A DNA stretch of 46,421 bases from Deltaproteobacteria bacterium (GCA_016874795.1 VGTG01000031.1:1-46421); one strand, 5' to 3'. Counted from the stretch's first letter, positions 16,458 to 27,696 are shown. Translations and numbers: made by a program. Notes: a model not told the origin generated them from the letters alone.

Positions 16458-17854
16458 GCGAGGGCCAGGACGGCGTCCTCGCCGTCTCCACGGAATGTCC
16501 GAGCTGCGGCGCCGGGCTCGACTTCAGGGAAGCGGCGAACGCGGTGCGCTGCGCGCACTGTCGCTCGCAGCTTCTCGTCACGGGGCGCGGGCAGCTCCTC
16601 GCCTACGGGATCGCCGCTTCGTCCACGGAGTCCGAAGCCCGGTCGCTCGTGCAGTTCGCACTGCCGGCGGATCGGCGCGGTGCGCGCGCGTGCGAGGCGA
16701 CGCTCTACCGGATTCCGTACTACCGCGTCACCGCGGAGGAGCTCCTCTGGCGCGTGGACGATCCGGAGCGCGAGCGCCGCAGGAACGTCGCCGAGGTCGC
16801 CGCGTGGCTCGGCCGCGAGACGCCGAAGTGGGCGGAAGCGGACGCGCTCGACGTCGGTTCCCCGAAGAGTGGCCGGCTCGCCTTCAAGAGCCGCTTCCTG
16901 CAGCGGAGCTTCCTCGCGCGTCCGACGCCGCTCGTGCCGCCGTCGCTCGGTGTCCGCTCCGAGGTCGTTCGCCTCGTGCTGTTCGACCGCGCGGCGGATC
17001 CGGAGGGCACCGTCGTCGTGGCGCCCGATCCCGGCGTCGCCGCGGAGCCACCTCCTCCGGGCCCGGACGTGCGCGCGCGGCAGCTCGTCCGCGTCGTGCG
17101 ACAGCTCCTCTGGTTCCCGTTCTGGATGGTGCCGATCGAATCGCCGGACGGAACGAGCATCGCCGTCGTCGACGCGGTCGCGGGTCGCATCGTCCGTCCG
17201 GACGGCGAAGCCGAGAGCCTGCGCGTGCTCGAGCACGCGCAGGTGCAGGCCGCGACGATCGGCTTTCGGCCGCTCGTCTGTCCGAACTGCGGCTGGGACT
17301 TGCCCCTCCGTCCCGACGACGCGGTCTTCGTCTGCAGGACCTGCGCGCGCGCGTGGCTCGTCGACGGGGATCGGCTCGAGCGCGTTCCCTTCCGCGTCGC
17401 GTCCGCCGCCGCGGACACGGTTCGGTACCTTCCCGTGTGGAAGCTCGGCGGCGAAGGTACGCGTGCGACGTTCGCGCCGGCGTTCCGCTGCCGCGGGTTG
17501 CGCCCGCTCGTCGAGCTCGGCGGGAGGCTCAACGCGCAGGGCGCTGCCTTCCCCTCGAATTTCGCGGGCGGGGACGAGCTCGCCGCGAACGGCGGCCCGA
17601 CAGCTCCCGCGCTGCTCGGCTGTGCGCTCGACGTGGCGGACGCGCGCGCTCTCGCGCGCTTCGTCTGCGAAGGGACCGAGTCCGCGACCGCTCCCGGCGA
17701 CGCACCCTCCGCCGAGCTCCTCTGGCTCCCGTTCTCGCACGACGGCTACTCGCTGCGGGAGCCGAGAACCGGCGCGACGATCCCGCGACGTCTTCTGGAG
17801 GAGAGCGAAGCCGACGGGATGTCCGGAGAGCGAGACCTCGTGTCCGTGACGTGA
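16454..17854 (+). CDS. Zinc-ribbon protein coupled to the SPFH gene
   Basis: A 466-residue protein of unknown function. It opens with a zinc ribbon (CPSCGAGLDF ... CAHCRSQLLV) and has a second ribbon near residue 278 (CPNCGWDLPLR ... CRTCARAWLV). Between and after these lie beta-rich segments such as WFPFWMVPIES and VRYLPVWKLGG, giving a repeated architecture around each ribbon. No enzyme motif or signal peptide is visible. GTG at 16454 overlaps the SPFH stop as GTGA, and its ribbons resemble those on the SPFH protein, so a physical partnership is likely but inferred. 129 bp with no gene follow. Confidence 0.65.
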   Translation: MSEGQDGVLAVSTECPSCGAGLDFREAANAVRCAHCRSQLLVTGRGQLLAYGIAASSTESEARSLVQFALPADRRGARACEATLYRIPYYRVTAEELLWRVDDPERERRRNVAEVAAWLGRETPKWAEADALDVGSPKSGRLAFKSRFLQRSFLARPTPLVPPSLGVRSEVVRLVLFDRAADPEGTVVVAPDPGVAAEPPPPGPDVRARQLVRVVRQLLWFPFWMVPIESPDGTSIAVVDAVAGRIVRPDGEAESLRVLEHAQVQAATIGFRPLVCPNCGWDLPLRPDDAVFVCRTCARAWLVDGDRLERVPFRVASAAADTVRYLPVWKLGGEGTRATFAPAFRCRGLRPLVELGGRLNAQGAAFPSNFAGGDELAANGGPTAPALLGCALDVADARALARFVCEGTESATAPGDAPSAELLWLPFSHDGYSLREPRTGATIPRRLLEESEADGMSGERDLVSVT

Positions 17855-17983
17855 GCCCGCGCGGTGCTACGACGGATTCGAGGGAGGGATCCGTTACAGC
17901 GGCTAGGCGAGACCACGGGGTTGCCTGTGGAAATCGGGATCTGATAGCGCGGAGAAAGCTCGTTCAGAAGCGGGGGAGAGCCC

Positions 17984-19219
17984 ATGTCCGTCGATCTGCG
18001 AACGCGAACCGATGGTGAGCCGGTCGAGCTCGAGCCGAGCTCGTTCTTCGAGGCCGACCTTCCCGCGGCGCTCGAGGCGGCGCGCGAGCACGTCGAGCCG
18101 GGAGCGACGAGCCTCGGCCTCGCGCCGTTCACGTTCGAGATCGACGGCGCGAGCTGGACGCTCGAGCATCGGCCGGGCGCGATCGTGATCGAGCGCGGCG
18201 CCGCGAGCGGCGCCGCTGCGTGCGTGCGGCTCTCCGCCGAGGACCTCGCGCGGCTCGTGCACGACCAGTGCACGCCGATGACGTTCTTCACCTCGGGCAC
18301 GCTCGACATGCCGAAGGGGCGGCTCGAGCACTTCCTCGACTGGTGGCTCGTGCTGCGGAGCGCGATCGACCGCCGGCCCCTGCACTTCCCCGGCGCGCTC
18401 TCGCTCGTGGATCGGACGGGCAAGCCACTCGACCTGCACCGCTCGTTCCGCGCCGACGACTCGCTCGAGGAGATGTCGGAGTTCCTGCACGAAGCAGGCT
18501 TCCTCCACATCCAGGGCGTGTTCGAGGAAGACGAGATGCACCGCATCTCGGCGGACATGGACGTCGCCGCGCCGACGTATTCGGACGGCGACCGGCAGAG
18601 CTGGTGGGCGACGACGGCGGACGGAACGCGGCGGCTCGTCCGCATGCAGGGCTTCGATCGCCACTCCGAGACGGCGACGGGCCTCCTCGAGGATCCGCGC
18701 TTCCTGCGTCTCGGGAAGATCCCGGGCGACGGACACGTGAACACGGGCATGGTGGGGAATCGCGTCGAGGCGCTCGTCAAGCCGATCGGCATCGTGCGCG
18801 GGATCTCCGACGTGCCGTGGCACAAGGACTGTAGCCTCGGACGACACTCGTACGAGTGCTGTAGCTTGACGGTCGGCGTCTCCGTGACCGGCGCGGACGC
18901 GACCTCGGGACAGCTTCGCGTGGTCGCCGGCTCGCATCGCGCGCTGACGCGCCCGGCGCACGTCGATCCCTCGAAGCACGGCTTGCCGGAGATCGATCTG
19001 CCGACGCGGACGGGCGACGTGACGGTGCACCTGAGCTGCGCGCTGCACATGAGCCAGCCGCCCGCCCTGCGCGAGCGCCGTGTCCTCTACACGGGCTTCC
19101 GGCTTCCGCTTCGGCCCGGGACCACGGCGGCCGTCGAAGCCGCGCGCGCGCGGATCCGTGCCGCCCGCGAGAGCGCTCCGGTCAAGGTCTCGCAGGAATC
19201 CACCGTCCCGAGGGCGTGA
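17984..19219 (+). CDS. SCP2-like/PhyH fusion dioxygenase
   Basis: A 411-residue protein. Residues about 30-130 look like a sterol-carrier (SCP2) lipid-binding domain (FEIDGASWTLEHRPGAIVIE, then MTFFTSGTLDMPKG). From about residue 150 on it is a phytanoyl-CoA dioxygenase-type Fe(II)/2-oxoglutarate oxygenase. The iron-binding HxD is in WHKDC near residue 279, a distal His is in CALHMSQPP, and a 2-oxoglutarate-binding Arg candidate follows in RRVLYTGFRLP. An attached lipid carrier suggests a hydrophobic acyl or sterol-like substrate. It has a GGGGGAGAG-type ribosome site before the ATG. It is followed by operator-like dyads and then a TetR gene. Confidence 0.75.
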   Translation: MSVDLRTRTDGEPVELEPSSFFEADLPAALEAAREHVEPGATSLGLAPFTFEIDGASWTLEHRPGAIVIERGAASGAAACVRLSAEDLARLVHDQCTPMTFFTSGTLDMPKGRLEHFLDWWLVLRSAIDRRPLHFPGALSLVDRTGKPLDLHRSFRADDSLEEMSEFLHEAGFLHIQGVFEEDEMHRISADMDVAAPTYSDGDRQSWWATTADGTRRLVRMQGFDRHSETATGLLEDPRFLRLGKIPGDGHVNTGMVGNRVEALVKPIGIVRGISDVPWHKDCSLGRHSYECCSLTVGVSVTGADATSGQLRVVAGSHRALTRPAHVDPSKHGLPEIDLPTRTGDVTVHLSCALHMSQPPALRERRVLYTGFRLPLRPGTTAAVEAARARIRAARESAPVKVSQESTVPRA

Positions 19220-19247
19220 GCGCGACCCTTCGCGCCTGAAGGAGGCG

Positions 19248-19282
19248 TGCGGATTCCGCATCCCTCGGCTGCGGAATCCGCG
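19248..19282. promoter_or_regulatory. Twin 13-bp dyads, TetR operator candidate
   Basis: TGCGGATTCCGCA (19248-19260) and TGCGGAATCCGCG (19270-19282) are each near-perfect palindromes around a central base, spaced 22 bp centre to centre, about two helical turns. Together they also form a perfect 12-bp inverted repeat with a 9-base loop. There is no T-run on either side, so an operator fits better than an intrinsic terminator. They lie 98 bp upstream of the TetR gene that heads the catabolic cluster. Confidence 0.55.
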
Positions 19283-19379
19283 CGACCGCGCGGGCTCTGG
19301 ATCGCCGACCCAGTGGAAGACCTCGACGAGCACGCCTCCGGTTGACTCCAGCACGCGGCGGGAGTAACAAATTGGCCGC

Positions 19380-20117
19380 ATGTCAAGTTCCACCGCAGCC
19401 GTTCGACGCCGGCCGCGGGGCAGTGCAGCCGCGCAGCGCGCGGGACGCCGCGGCCCCGGACGACCTGCCGGATCGGACGGCGAGGCCATGCGCCGCGCGC
19501 TGCTCGATGCGGCGCTCGGCGCGTTCGCGGCGCGCGGCTACGACGGCACGTCGGTGCGCGATCTCGCGCGTCGGGTCGGCGTGAGCCACAACCTCGTGCA
19601 TCATCACTGGGGATCGAAGCGGGCGTTGTGGGAGGCGGCGATCGGGCAGGCGCTCGCGTCCTCTCGGCGGGAGCTTCCGGCGCTCGTAGAGCCGAGCGCC
19701 CGTGGGCGGGACTGGGCAGTCGCGAACCGTGAGGGGATCGCCGGCGCGTTGCGGCTCTTTGCGCGGCAGCCGGCGATCGCGAAGATCATGGCCGACGAGT
19801 CGGCGCGCGGCGGTGAACGCCTCGACTTCCTCTACGAGCGTTACATCGCCCCGTTCGCGCTTCTCCTCGAGCGGCTGCTCGCCGGTGCGCCCGCGGACGT
19901 CAAGCGCCGCATCGATGCCCGCGCCGCGCTTCTCTTCCTCTTCGCAGGGATGACGGCGCCGTTTGCGCTCGGTGGCCTCGCGGCGAAGCTCGACGGCTCG
20001 CGAGAAATCACGGAGGACGACCTGCAGCGCTTCGCGGCGACGGTCGGGGAGATCGTCGCGCACGGCCTCTCGCCGGCCCACCGGCCACGCGACCATGCAC
20101 CGAAGGGGCGGTCCTGA
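19380..20117 (+). CDS. TetR-family regulator heading the catabolic cluster
   Basis: A 245-residue regulator with a long basic Arg/Pro/Gly-rich N-terminal arm (about residues 8-33). The TetR helix-turn-helix follows (ALLDAALGAFAARGYDGTSVRDLARRVGVSHNLVHHHWGSK), then a helical effector domain. TetR proteins of this kind commonly repress acyl-CoA or terpenoid catabolism genes and release DNA on binding a CoA ester; the ligand here is unknown. It is co-directional with the catabolic genes that follow after a 40-bp gap, and the paired dyads upstream are the obvious candidate operator. Confidence 0.85.
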   Translation: MSSSTAAVRRRPRGSAAAQRAGRRGPGRPAGSDGEAMRRALLDAALGAFAARGYDGTSVRDLARRVGVSHNLVHHHWGSKRALWEAAIGQALASSRRELPALVEPSARGRDWAVANREGIAGALRLFARQPAIAKIMADESARGGERLDFLYERYIAPFALLLERLLAGAPADVKRRIDARAALLFLFAGMTAPFALGGLAAKLDGSREITEDDLQRFAATVGEIVAHGLSPAHRPRDHAPKGRS

Positions 20118-20157
20118 TCGGGCCCAGCCGAGCAGACCCGCCAGAGGGAGGAGATCC

Positions 20158-20718
20158 ATGCCGGAAGGGACTTCGGCCGAGCGGAAGGCCTACGAGGCGA
20201 TGCAGGCGTGCATCGGCAAGCCGATCGGCCCGACCGGCACCGGCCCCGACCCCGTGAACCAGCCGATGATCCGCCACTGGGCGGCGGCGTTCGAGGACGA
20301 AAATCCCGTCTACACCGACCCCGCGTTCGCGGCGAAGACGCGCTTCGGCGGCATCGTCGCCCCGCCACTCATGCTGCAGACCTGGACGATGCCGACACCG
20401 AAGCTCACGGGCATCGGCGAGCGCGGCGGTTCCCCGACCGAGGGCTCGGTCAATGTGCTGGCGCCCCTCGACGAGGCCGGCTTCGTCGCGACGCTCGCGA
20501 CCAATTCCGAGTTCGAGGTGCTGCGCTACCTGCGCCTCGGCGAGAGCGTCTCCACCGAGACGATCCTCGAGTCCGTCTCGGAGCGGAAGCGCACGCGCCT
20601 CGGCCCCGGCCACTTCGTCACGTGGGTCACGACCTATCGCGCCGGAGACGAGGTCGTCGGCCGGCAGATGTTCCGCATGCTGAAGTTCAAGCCCGACGTG
20701 GAGGCCCTGCTGAAATGA
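20158..20718 (+). CDS. MaoC-like hydratase, larger subunit (FAS1-like dehydratase domain)
   Basis: A 186-residue hot-dog-fold protein related to the N-terminal FAS1-like dehydratase domain and to the hydratase half of ChsH2. It carries VNQPMIRHWAAAFEDENPVYTDP and GGIVAPPLMLQTWTMP, but no classic MaoC hydratase-2 motif. Such subunits work as a heteromer with a short MaoC partner, which is the next gene, overlapping by an ATGA. The ATG at 20158 has GGGAGGAG upstream. It probably hydrates a bulky enoyl-CoA. The DUF35 lipid-aldolase-docking tail found on actinobacterial ChsH2 is absent. Confidence 0.75.
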   Translation: MPEGTSAERKAYEAMQACIGKPIGPTGTGPDPVNQPMIRHWAAAFEDENPVYTDPAFAAKTRFGGIVAPPLMLQTWTMPTPKLTGIGERGGSPTEGSVNVLAPLDEAGFVATLATNSEFEVLRYLRLGESVSTETILESVSERKRTRLGPGHFVTWVTTYRAGDEVVGRQMFRMLKFKPDVEALLK

Positions 20719-21152
20719 GGAAGAACACGCTCGATTTCCGCTCGCTCCGGGTAGGCGACGCGGTCACGCCGATGGATCTCGACCTCACCGCGACCTTCGT
20801 CGTCGCCGGCGCGATCGCGACGCGTGACTTCATGCCCGTACACCACGACCGAGACTACGCGGCGACGCAGGGGTCGCCGAACATCTTCCTCAACATCCTG
20901 TCCGACACCGGGTACTGCTCTCGCTTCCTGACGGACTGGGCGGGACCCGAGGCGGCCGTGCGGAAGCTCGCGATCCGGCTCGGCGTGCCGGCGTACGCGG
21001 GCTCGAGGCTCGAGTTCACCGGCAGCGTCACTTCGTTGGCCGAAGCCGACGGCGAGGGGCTCGTCGAGATCGCTTTCCGGGCGACGAACGACCAGGGAGA
21101 TCACGTCTCCGGAACGGCGGTGATCGGCTTGCCGCTCGGGGCCGGCAGGTGA
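20715..21152 (+). CDS. MaoC hydratase, smaller subunit (ChsH1-like)
   Basis: A 145-residue MaoC-domain protein. The active-site segment is ATRDFMPVHHDRDYAATQG, followed by SPNIFLNILSDTGYCSRFLTDW. The length and the HHDRDYA wording match the small catalytic subunits of two-component steroid-type enoyl-CoA hydratases. The start is an ATGA overlap with the larger subunit gene, favouring co-translational assembly. 98 bp separate it from the first acyl-CoA dehydrogenase gene. Confidence 0.8.
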   Translation: MRKNTLDFRSLRVGDAVTPMDLDLTATFVVAGAIATRDFMPVHHDRDYAATQGSPNIFLNILSDTGYCSRFLTDWAGPEAAVRKLAIRLGVPAYAGSRLEFTGSVTSLAEADGEGLVEIAFRATNDQGDHVSGTAVIGLPLGAGR

Positions 21153-21250
21153 GCGGCCCGCGGCGTGCTCCCACCGTCGAGCTTCGGATCGTGGACGGTT
21201 GGAGCGAGGTGCAAGGCGCCTCGTTCGCGGACTGAAGAGGAACCTCGCCC

Positions 21251-22432
21251 ATGGAGATCCGGCTCACGGAAGAGCAGCGGGCATTCCGCGACTTTCTGCG
21301 CGGCTACTTCGCGGAGATGATGACCGACGAGCTCAGGAGCGAGCTCGCGACTCCCGAATGGCAAGAGGGCGGCGGCCCCGAATTCCGCAAGGCCATGCGG
21401 CAGATGGGCCGCGACGGCCTCCTCGGTCTCAGCTGGCCGAAGGAGTATGGCGGCCAGGAGCGCACGCCGGTCGAGCAGTTCATCTTCGCGGACGAGATCC
21501 AGGCGACCGGGTTTCCGCTGCCCTTCCTCACGCTGAACACGGTCGGGCCGGTCCTGCTCCAGCACGGCAGCGAGCAGCAGCGGCGCGAGATCTGCGCGAA
21601 GATCCTCGCCGGCGAGACGTTCATCTCGATCGGCTACTCGGAGCCGGGGGCCGGCACGGATCTCGCATCGCTCAAGACGGCCGCGCGTCGCGATGGCGAT
21701 GAATGGGTGATCCACGGGCAGAAGATGTGGACCAGCCTCGCGCAGTACGCGGACTACATCTGGCTCGCCGCTCGGACGGATCCGGACGCGCCGAAGCACA
21801 AGGGCCTGTCGATGTTCCTCGTGCCGACGACCGCCCCCGGCTTCGCGCGGCAGGAGATCCGCACGGTCGGCGGAGTGCGCACCAATGCGACGTTCTACGA
21901 CGACGTACGCGTCCCGGCGTCGAACCTCGTCGGCAGGGAGAACGGCGGCTGGAAGATCATCACCGGCCAGCTCAACCACGAGCGCATCTCGCTCCTCACC
22001 GTCGGCCGCCTGCAGCGGCTCCTCGAGGACGTGACGTCCTGGGCGCGCGAGACGGAGGTCGACGGCAGGCCCGTCGCCGACCTCTCGTGGGTGCAGCACA
22101 ACCTGGCGCGCGTGTACGCGAAGGCCGCGGTGCTGCGACTCATGAACTGGCAGCAGGCGTGGGCCATGCAGAAGGCGCAGCCGAGCATGGCCGAGTCCTC
22201 GGCGGTGAAGGTCTTCGGCAGCGAAGCGACGATCGAGTGCAGCCGGCTCTTGCTGGAGGTGCTCGGCGCGCGCGGCATCCTCGCGAAGGGCAGCCCGGGT
22301 GCGGTGCTTCGCGGGCAGGCCGAGTCGTCCTACCGCAACGCCCTCATCTTGACGTTCGGCGCGGGCACCAACGAGGTGCAGCGCGACATCATCGCCATGG
22401 CCGGCCTCGGCTTGCCGCATTACAAGGAGTGA
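21251..22432 (+). CDS. Acyl-CoA dehydrogenase, subunit 1 of a likely heteromer
   Basis: A 393-residue acyl-CoA dehydrogenase. Clear family segments are GLLGLSWPKEYGG, ISIGYSEPGAGTDLASLKT, KMWTSLAQYADYIWLAAR and TFGAGTNEVQRDIIA near the C-terminus. The position that carries the catalytic Glu in classical enzymes (YEGT) reads FGAGT. That is seen in steroid-type enzymes, where the base sits elsewhere or on the partner. The next gene is a second, shorter dehydrogenase three bases downstream, so the pair probably forms a mixed tetramer like the FadE28/FadE29 type. Confidence 0.85.
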   Translation: MEIRLTEEQRAFRDFLRGYFAEMMTDELRSELATPEWQEGGGPEFRKAMRQMGRDGLLGLSWPKEYGGQERTPVEQFIFADEIQATGFPLPFLTLNTVGPVLLQHGSEQQRREICAKILAGETFISIGYSEPGAGTDLASLKTAARRDGDEWVIHGQKMWTSLAQYADYIWLAARTDPDAPKHKGLSMFLVPTTAPGFARQEIRTVGGVRTNATFYDDVRVPASNLVGRENGGWKIITGQLNHERISLLTVGRLQRLLEDVTSWARETEVDGRPVADLSWVQHNLARVYAKAAVLRLMNWQQAWAMQKAQPSMAESSAVKVFGSEATIECSRLLLEVLGARGILAKGSPGAVLRGQAESSYRNALILTFGAGTNEVQRDIIAMAGLGLPHYKE

Positions 22433-22435
22433 AGC

Positions 22436-23578
22436 GTGGACTTCGGGCTTCACGAGGACGACGCCGCCGCGGCGCAGCTGGCGCGCGGCATTCTCGCCGA
22501 TCACGCGACCAACGAGCGGCAGAAGCAACTCGAGGCGTCCGGTGCCACGCACGACGAGGCCCTGTGGCGCGTGCTCGCCGACGCCAGCGTGCTCGGTGTC
22601 GCGATTCCCGAGGAGCACGGCGGCGCGGGGCTCGGCTTTCTGGCGCTCGGGCTCCTGCTCCAGGAGGTCGGACGTGCGGTCGCGAAGATCCCGGCGTATC
22701 CCGCGCTGGTGCTGGGAGCGCTGCCGCTTGTGCGCTTCGGCAGCGCGGCGCAGCAGGAGGCGCTCCTGCCGGGGCTCGCGCGTGGTGAGCAGATCGTGAC
22801 GGCGGCGCTCTGCGAGTACGCGTCGAGCGACCCCCTCGCACCCGTCACGCGGGCTGCACGCGATCGGGACGGCTACCGGCTCGACGGCGTGAAGACCCTG
22901 GTGCCCGCGGCGCAGATCGCTTCGCACGTGATCGTCCCGGCGCGCTGCGACGACGGCTCGATCGCGCTTTTCCTGATCGAATCGACGGCGAGAGGTGTGA
23001 CGCTCGCGGAGCAGGCGACCTCGGACGGCCAGCCGCACGCCGAGCTGACCTTCGACGGCGTCCGAGCCGACGACGCATGCCGTCTCGCGCACGGGCAGCC
23101 GGCAACCGGCGGTGCGGAAGCGCTTCGCTGGATCGTCGAGCGCGCCGTCGTCGCGCGCTGCATGGTGCAGCTCGGAGTGATCGAGCGCGCACTCGAGATG
23201 ACCGCGCAGTACGGTCGCGAGCGCATCCAGTTCGACCGCCCGATCGGCAGCTTCCAGGCGTTTCACCAGCGCGCGGCGGACGCGTACGTGAACGTCGCCG
23301 CGATCCGCCTCACGGCTTGGGAGGCGGCCTGGCATCTCGCCGACGAGCAGCCGGCGTCGCACCACGTCGCGGTCGCGAAGTTCTGGGCGGCGGAGGGCGG
23401 CCAGCTCGCCTCCTACGCCTGCCAGCACCTGCACGGCGGCATCGGCATCGACGTCGACTATCCGCTGCATCGCTATTTTCGGTGGGCGATTCAGATCGAG
23501 CACGAGCTCGGCTCCGCGAAGCACCACCTGGAGCGGCTCGGACGGAGCATCGCCGAGCACGGCTTGCCCGCAGCGTGA
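22436..23578 (+). CDS. Acyl-CoA dehydrogenase, subunit 2 of a likely heteromer
   Basis: A 380-residue acyl-CoA dehydrogenase paralogue with GVAIPEEHGGAGLGFLAL, RIQFDRPIGSFQAFHQRAAD and HLHGGIGIDVDYPLHRYFRW. The last of these is typical of the beta-type subunits of heteromeric steroid or branched-chain acyl-CoA dehydrogenases. It lacks YEGT. The middle domain is reduced compared with subunit 1. The start is GTG at 22436, three bases after the subunit 1 stop. Together the two should introduce a double bond that the paired MaoC subunits then hydrate. Confidence 0.83.
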   Translation: MDFGLHEDDAAAAQLARGILADHATNERQKQLEASGATHDEALWRVLADASVLGVAIPEEHGGAGLGFLALGLLLQEVGRAVAKIPAYPALVLGALPLVRFGSAAQQEALLPGLARGEQIVTAALCEYASSDPLAPVTRAARDRDGYRLDGVKTLVPAAQIASHVIVPARCDDGSIALFLIESTARGVTLAEQATSDGQPHAELTFDGVRADDACRLAHGQPATGGAEALRWIVERAVVARCMVQLGVIERALEMTAQYGRERIQFDRPIGSFQAFHQRAADAYVNVAAIRLTAWEAAWHLADEQPASHHVAVAKFWAAEGGQLASYACQHLHGGIGIDVDYPLHRYFRWAIQIEHELGSAKHHLERLGRSIAEHGLPAA

Positions 23579-23600
23579 CGCCGGTGAAAGCGAGCAGCAG

Positions 23601-24791
23601 GTGATCGAACGCAAGGGACCGCTACGGGGCATCAAGGTCCTCGAGCTGCCGAACATCGGACCGCTGCAGCACGCGGGCATGATGCTCGCGGATCTCGGCG
23701 CGGAGGTGCTCCGTCTCGACCGCAAGGCGCACGTCGAAACGGGAAGCGGTCTGCAGGGGCCGTACACGCCCTACTCGGTTCTCGACCGCGGGCGCCGCAG
23801 CGCCGGCATCGACCTGAAGCATCCGCTCGCGGCGGACCTGGTCGGACGCCTCGCGGAGCGTGCCGACGTCGTGGTCGAGGGCTTCCGTCCGGGCGTCGCG
23901 GAGCGGCTCGGCGTCGGGCCGGAGGTTCTCTGCGCGCGCAACCCGCGCCTCGTCTACGGACGCATGACGGGGTGGGGACAAGAGGGGCCGCTCGCGAAGG
24001 ACGTCGGGCACGACATCAATTACATCGCGCTCGCCGGCGTTCTCGCGCACGTCGGGCCGCCCGGCGGCGCGCCGGTGCCGCCGCTCAACCTGGTCGGCGA
24101 CTTCGGCGGCGGCTCGATGCTGCTCGTGATCGGCGTGCTCGCGGCGCTCGTCGAGCGCGGCTCGAGCGGGGAGGGTCAGGTGGTCGACGCGGCGATGGTC
24201 GACGGCAGCGCGCTCCTGATGTCGATCTTCTACGTGTTCGACCAGATCGCCCCGGGGATGTGGGGACCGCGCGGCACGAACCTGCTCGACGGCGGCGCGC
24301 ACTTCTACGGCGTCTACGAGTGCAGGGACGGGACGTACGTGAGCCTCGCCGCGTTCGAGCCGCAGTTCTACGCGGCGCTCGTGCGGCGGGTGACCGATCT
24401 CGGCATCCCGGGCCTCGGAGCCGAGGACCTGCAGCTCGAGGCGCAGCAAGAACGCGCGCAGTGGCCGGTCCTCCGCGAGCGATTCGCGGCGATGTTTCGC
24501 ACCCGCACGCGCGAGGAGTGGCTCGCGTTCTTCGCGGGCGACGAGATCTGCTTTGCTCCCGTGCTCACGATGGAGGAGGCGCGGCGTCACCTGCACAACG
24601 TGGCGCGCGGCACGTTCACGACGGTCGACGGCGTCGAGCAGAGCGCACCCGCGCCGCGGTTCTCCCGCACGCCGGGTGCGATCGCGCACGCGGCGCATGC
24701 GGCCGGAGCCGACACCGAGGCCGCGCTCGCGGATTGGGGAGTCGCGTCGAACGACCTCGCCGCGCTGCGCGCGGCGGGTGTGATCGCTTGA
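23601..24791 (+). CDS. CaiB/BaiF (type III) CoA-transferase
   Basis: A 396-residue family III CoA-transferase that would move CoA from a donor thioester to a carboxylic acid. The N-terminus [32 protein letters not shown] and the segments [26 protein letters not shown] and [22 protein letters not shown] are standard for the class. The catalytic Asp is expected in the GHDINY segment. The wording is close to alpha-methylacyl-CoA racemase, which shares the fold, so racemase activity on a 2-methylacyl-CoA is a real alternative. The start is GTG at 23601. It sits between the dehydrogenases and the alcohol dehydrogenase. Confidence 0.85.
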   Translation: MIERKGPLRGIKVLELPNIGPLQHAGMMLADLGAEVLRLDRKAHVETGSGLQGPYTPYSVLDRGRRSAGIDLKHPLAADLVGRLAERADVVVEGFRPGVAERLGVGPEVLCARNPRLVYGRMTGWGQEGPLAKDVGHDINYIALAGVLAHVGPPGGAPVPPLNLVGDFGGGSMLLVIGVLAALVERGSSGEGQVVDAAMVDGSALLMSIFYVFDQIAPGMWGPRGTNLLDGGAHFYGVYECRDGTYVSLAAFEPQFYAALVRRVTDLGIPGLGAEDLQLEAQQERAQWPVLRERFAAMFRTRTREEWLAFFAGDEICFAPVLTMEEARRHLHNVARGTFTTVDGVEQSAPAPRFSRTPGAIAHAAHAAGADTEAALADWGVASNDLAALRAAGVIA

Positions 24792-24802
24792 AGGAGGGAG
24801 TC

Positions 24803-25887
24803 ATGAAGGCAGCGGTCATGCGCGCGAACGACGCGCCGCTCTCGTTCGAGGACGTGCGCCACGACGAGCCGGGGCCGGGCGAGGTCCTCGTGAAGACGGT
24901 GGCATCGGGCGTGTGCCACAGCGACCTGACGGTGATCGAGGGTGGCCTGCCCGTACCGCCGCCGACCATCCTCGGCCACGAGCCGGCGGGCATCGTCGAG
25001 GCGGTGGGGGCGGGCGTCACCGACTTCCGGGCGGGCGACCACGTGATCGGCTGCATCACCAACTGGTGCGGCGTGTGCCGGTTCTGCACCGAGGGTCGAC
25101 CGTATCTCTGCCTGAAGCAGTACGCTGGCCGCCCCGGCGGCTCGAAGCCGCGGCTCTGCGACGCGCACGGCGCCGAGATCCACCAGTTCGCGAACCTCTC
25201 GTCGTTCGCGGAGCACATGCTCGTCCCCGAGCGCTCGCTGGTGAAGATTCGCGACGACATGCCGCTCGACCGCGCCTGCCTCATCGGCTGCGGCATCACG
25301 ACGGGTCTCGGTGCTGCGCTCAACACCGTGCGCATCCCGGCCGGAGCGAGCGTTGCGATCGTCGGCTGCGGCGGCGTCGGTCTCGCGGCGCTGCAGGGTG
25401 CGCGCATCGTCGGCGCGGGCAAGATCGTCGCCGTCGACGCGCAGCCCTGGAAGCTCGAGCTCGCCAGGGCGCTCGGTGCCACGCACGTCGTCGATGCTTC
25501 CGCGGTCGACCCGATCCACGGGGTGCACGAGGCGACCGGCGGCGGAGCCGACTTCGTCTTCGAGTGCATCGGCCTCGTGCCGACGGTGCAGCAGTCCGTG
25601 ATGATGACGGGCCGCGGCGGCACGACGGTCCTGGTCGGCGTCGTCCCCGTGCAGCAGATGGTGTCCCTCTCGGCCGCAGACATCACGCTGCAGGAAAAGA
25701 AGATCACCGGCTCGTACATGGGCTCGAACCGCTTCCGCTTCGACATGCCGCGCTACGTCGACTTCTACCTCGACGGTCGCCTCAAGCTCGACGAGATGAT
25801 CTCGGCGCGCATCGGGCTGAACGAGCTGAACACGGCCTTCGACCGCATGCGCAAGGGCGAGGTGGCGCGCCAGGTGGTGGTGTTCGA

Positions 25888-25891
<4 letters not shown>
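24803..25891 (+). CDS. Zinc-dependent alcohol dehydrogenase (MDR family)
   Basis: A 362-residue medium-chain dehydrogenase. The catalytic zinc ligands are in GVCHSDL and GHEPAGIVE; the structural zinc cysteines lie in CGVCRFC and the following YLC. The Rossmann loop is [16 protein letters not shown] near residue 188. The sequence is of the class III-like/NDMA-dependent style found in terpenoid and alkanol catabolism. A strong AAGGAGGGAG site precedes the ATG at 24803. The stop overlaps the GTG of the BVMO gene, which suggests that the ketone it makes is passed to the monooxygenase. Confidence 0.88.

Positions 25892-27696
<1,805 letters not shown>

Noticed and set aside
19248-19282. Intrinsic terminator of the SCP2-PhyH gene
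   Set aside because: The stem is perfect but followed by GC-rich sequence without a T-run, and each arm is itself a palindrome, which suits a protein-binding site better.
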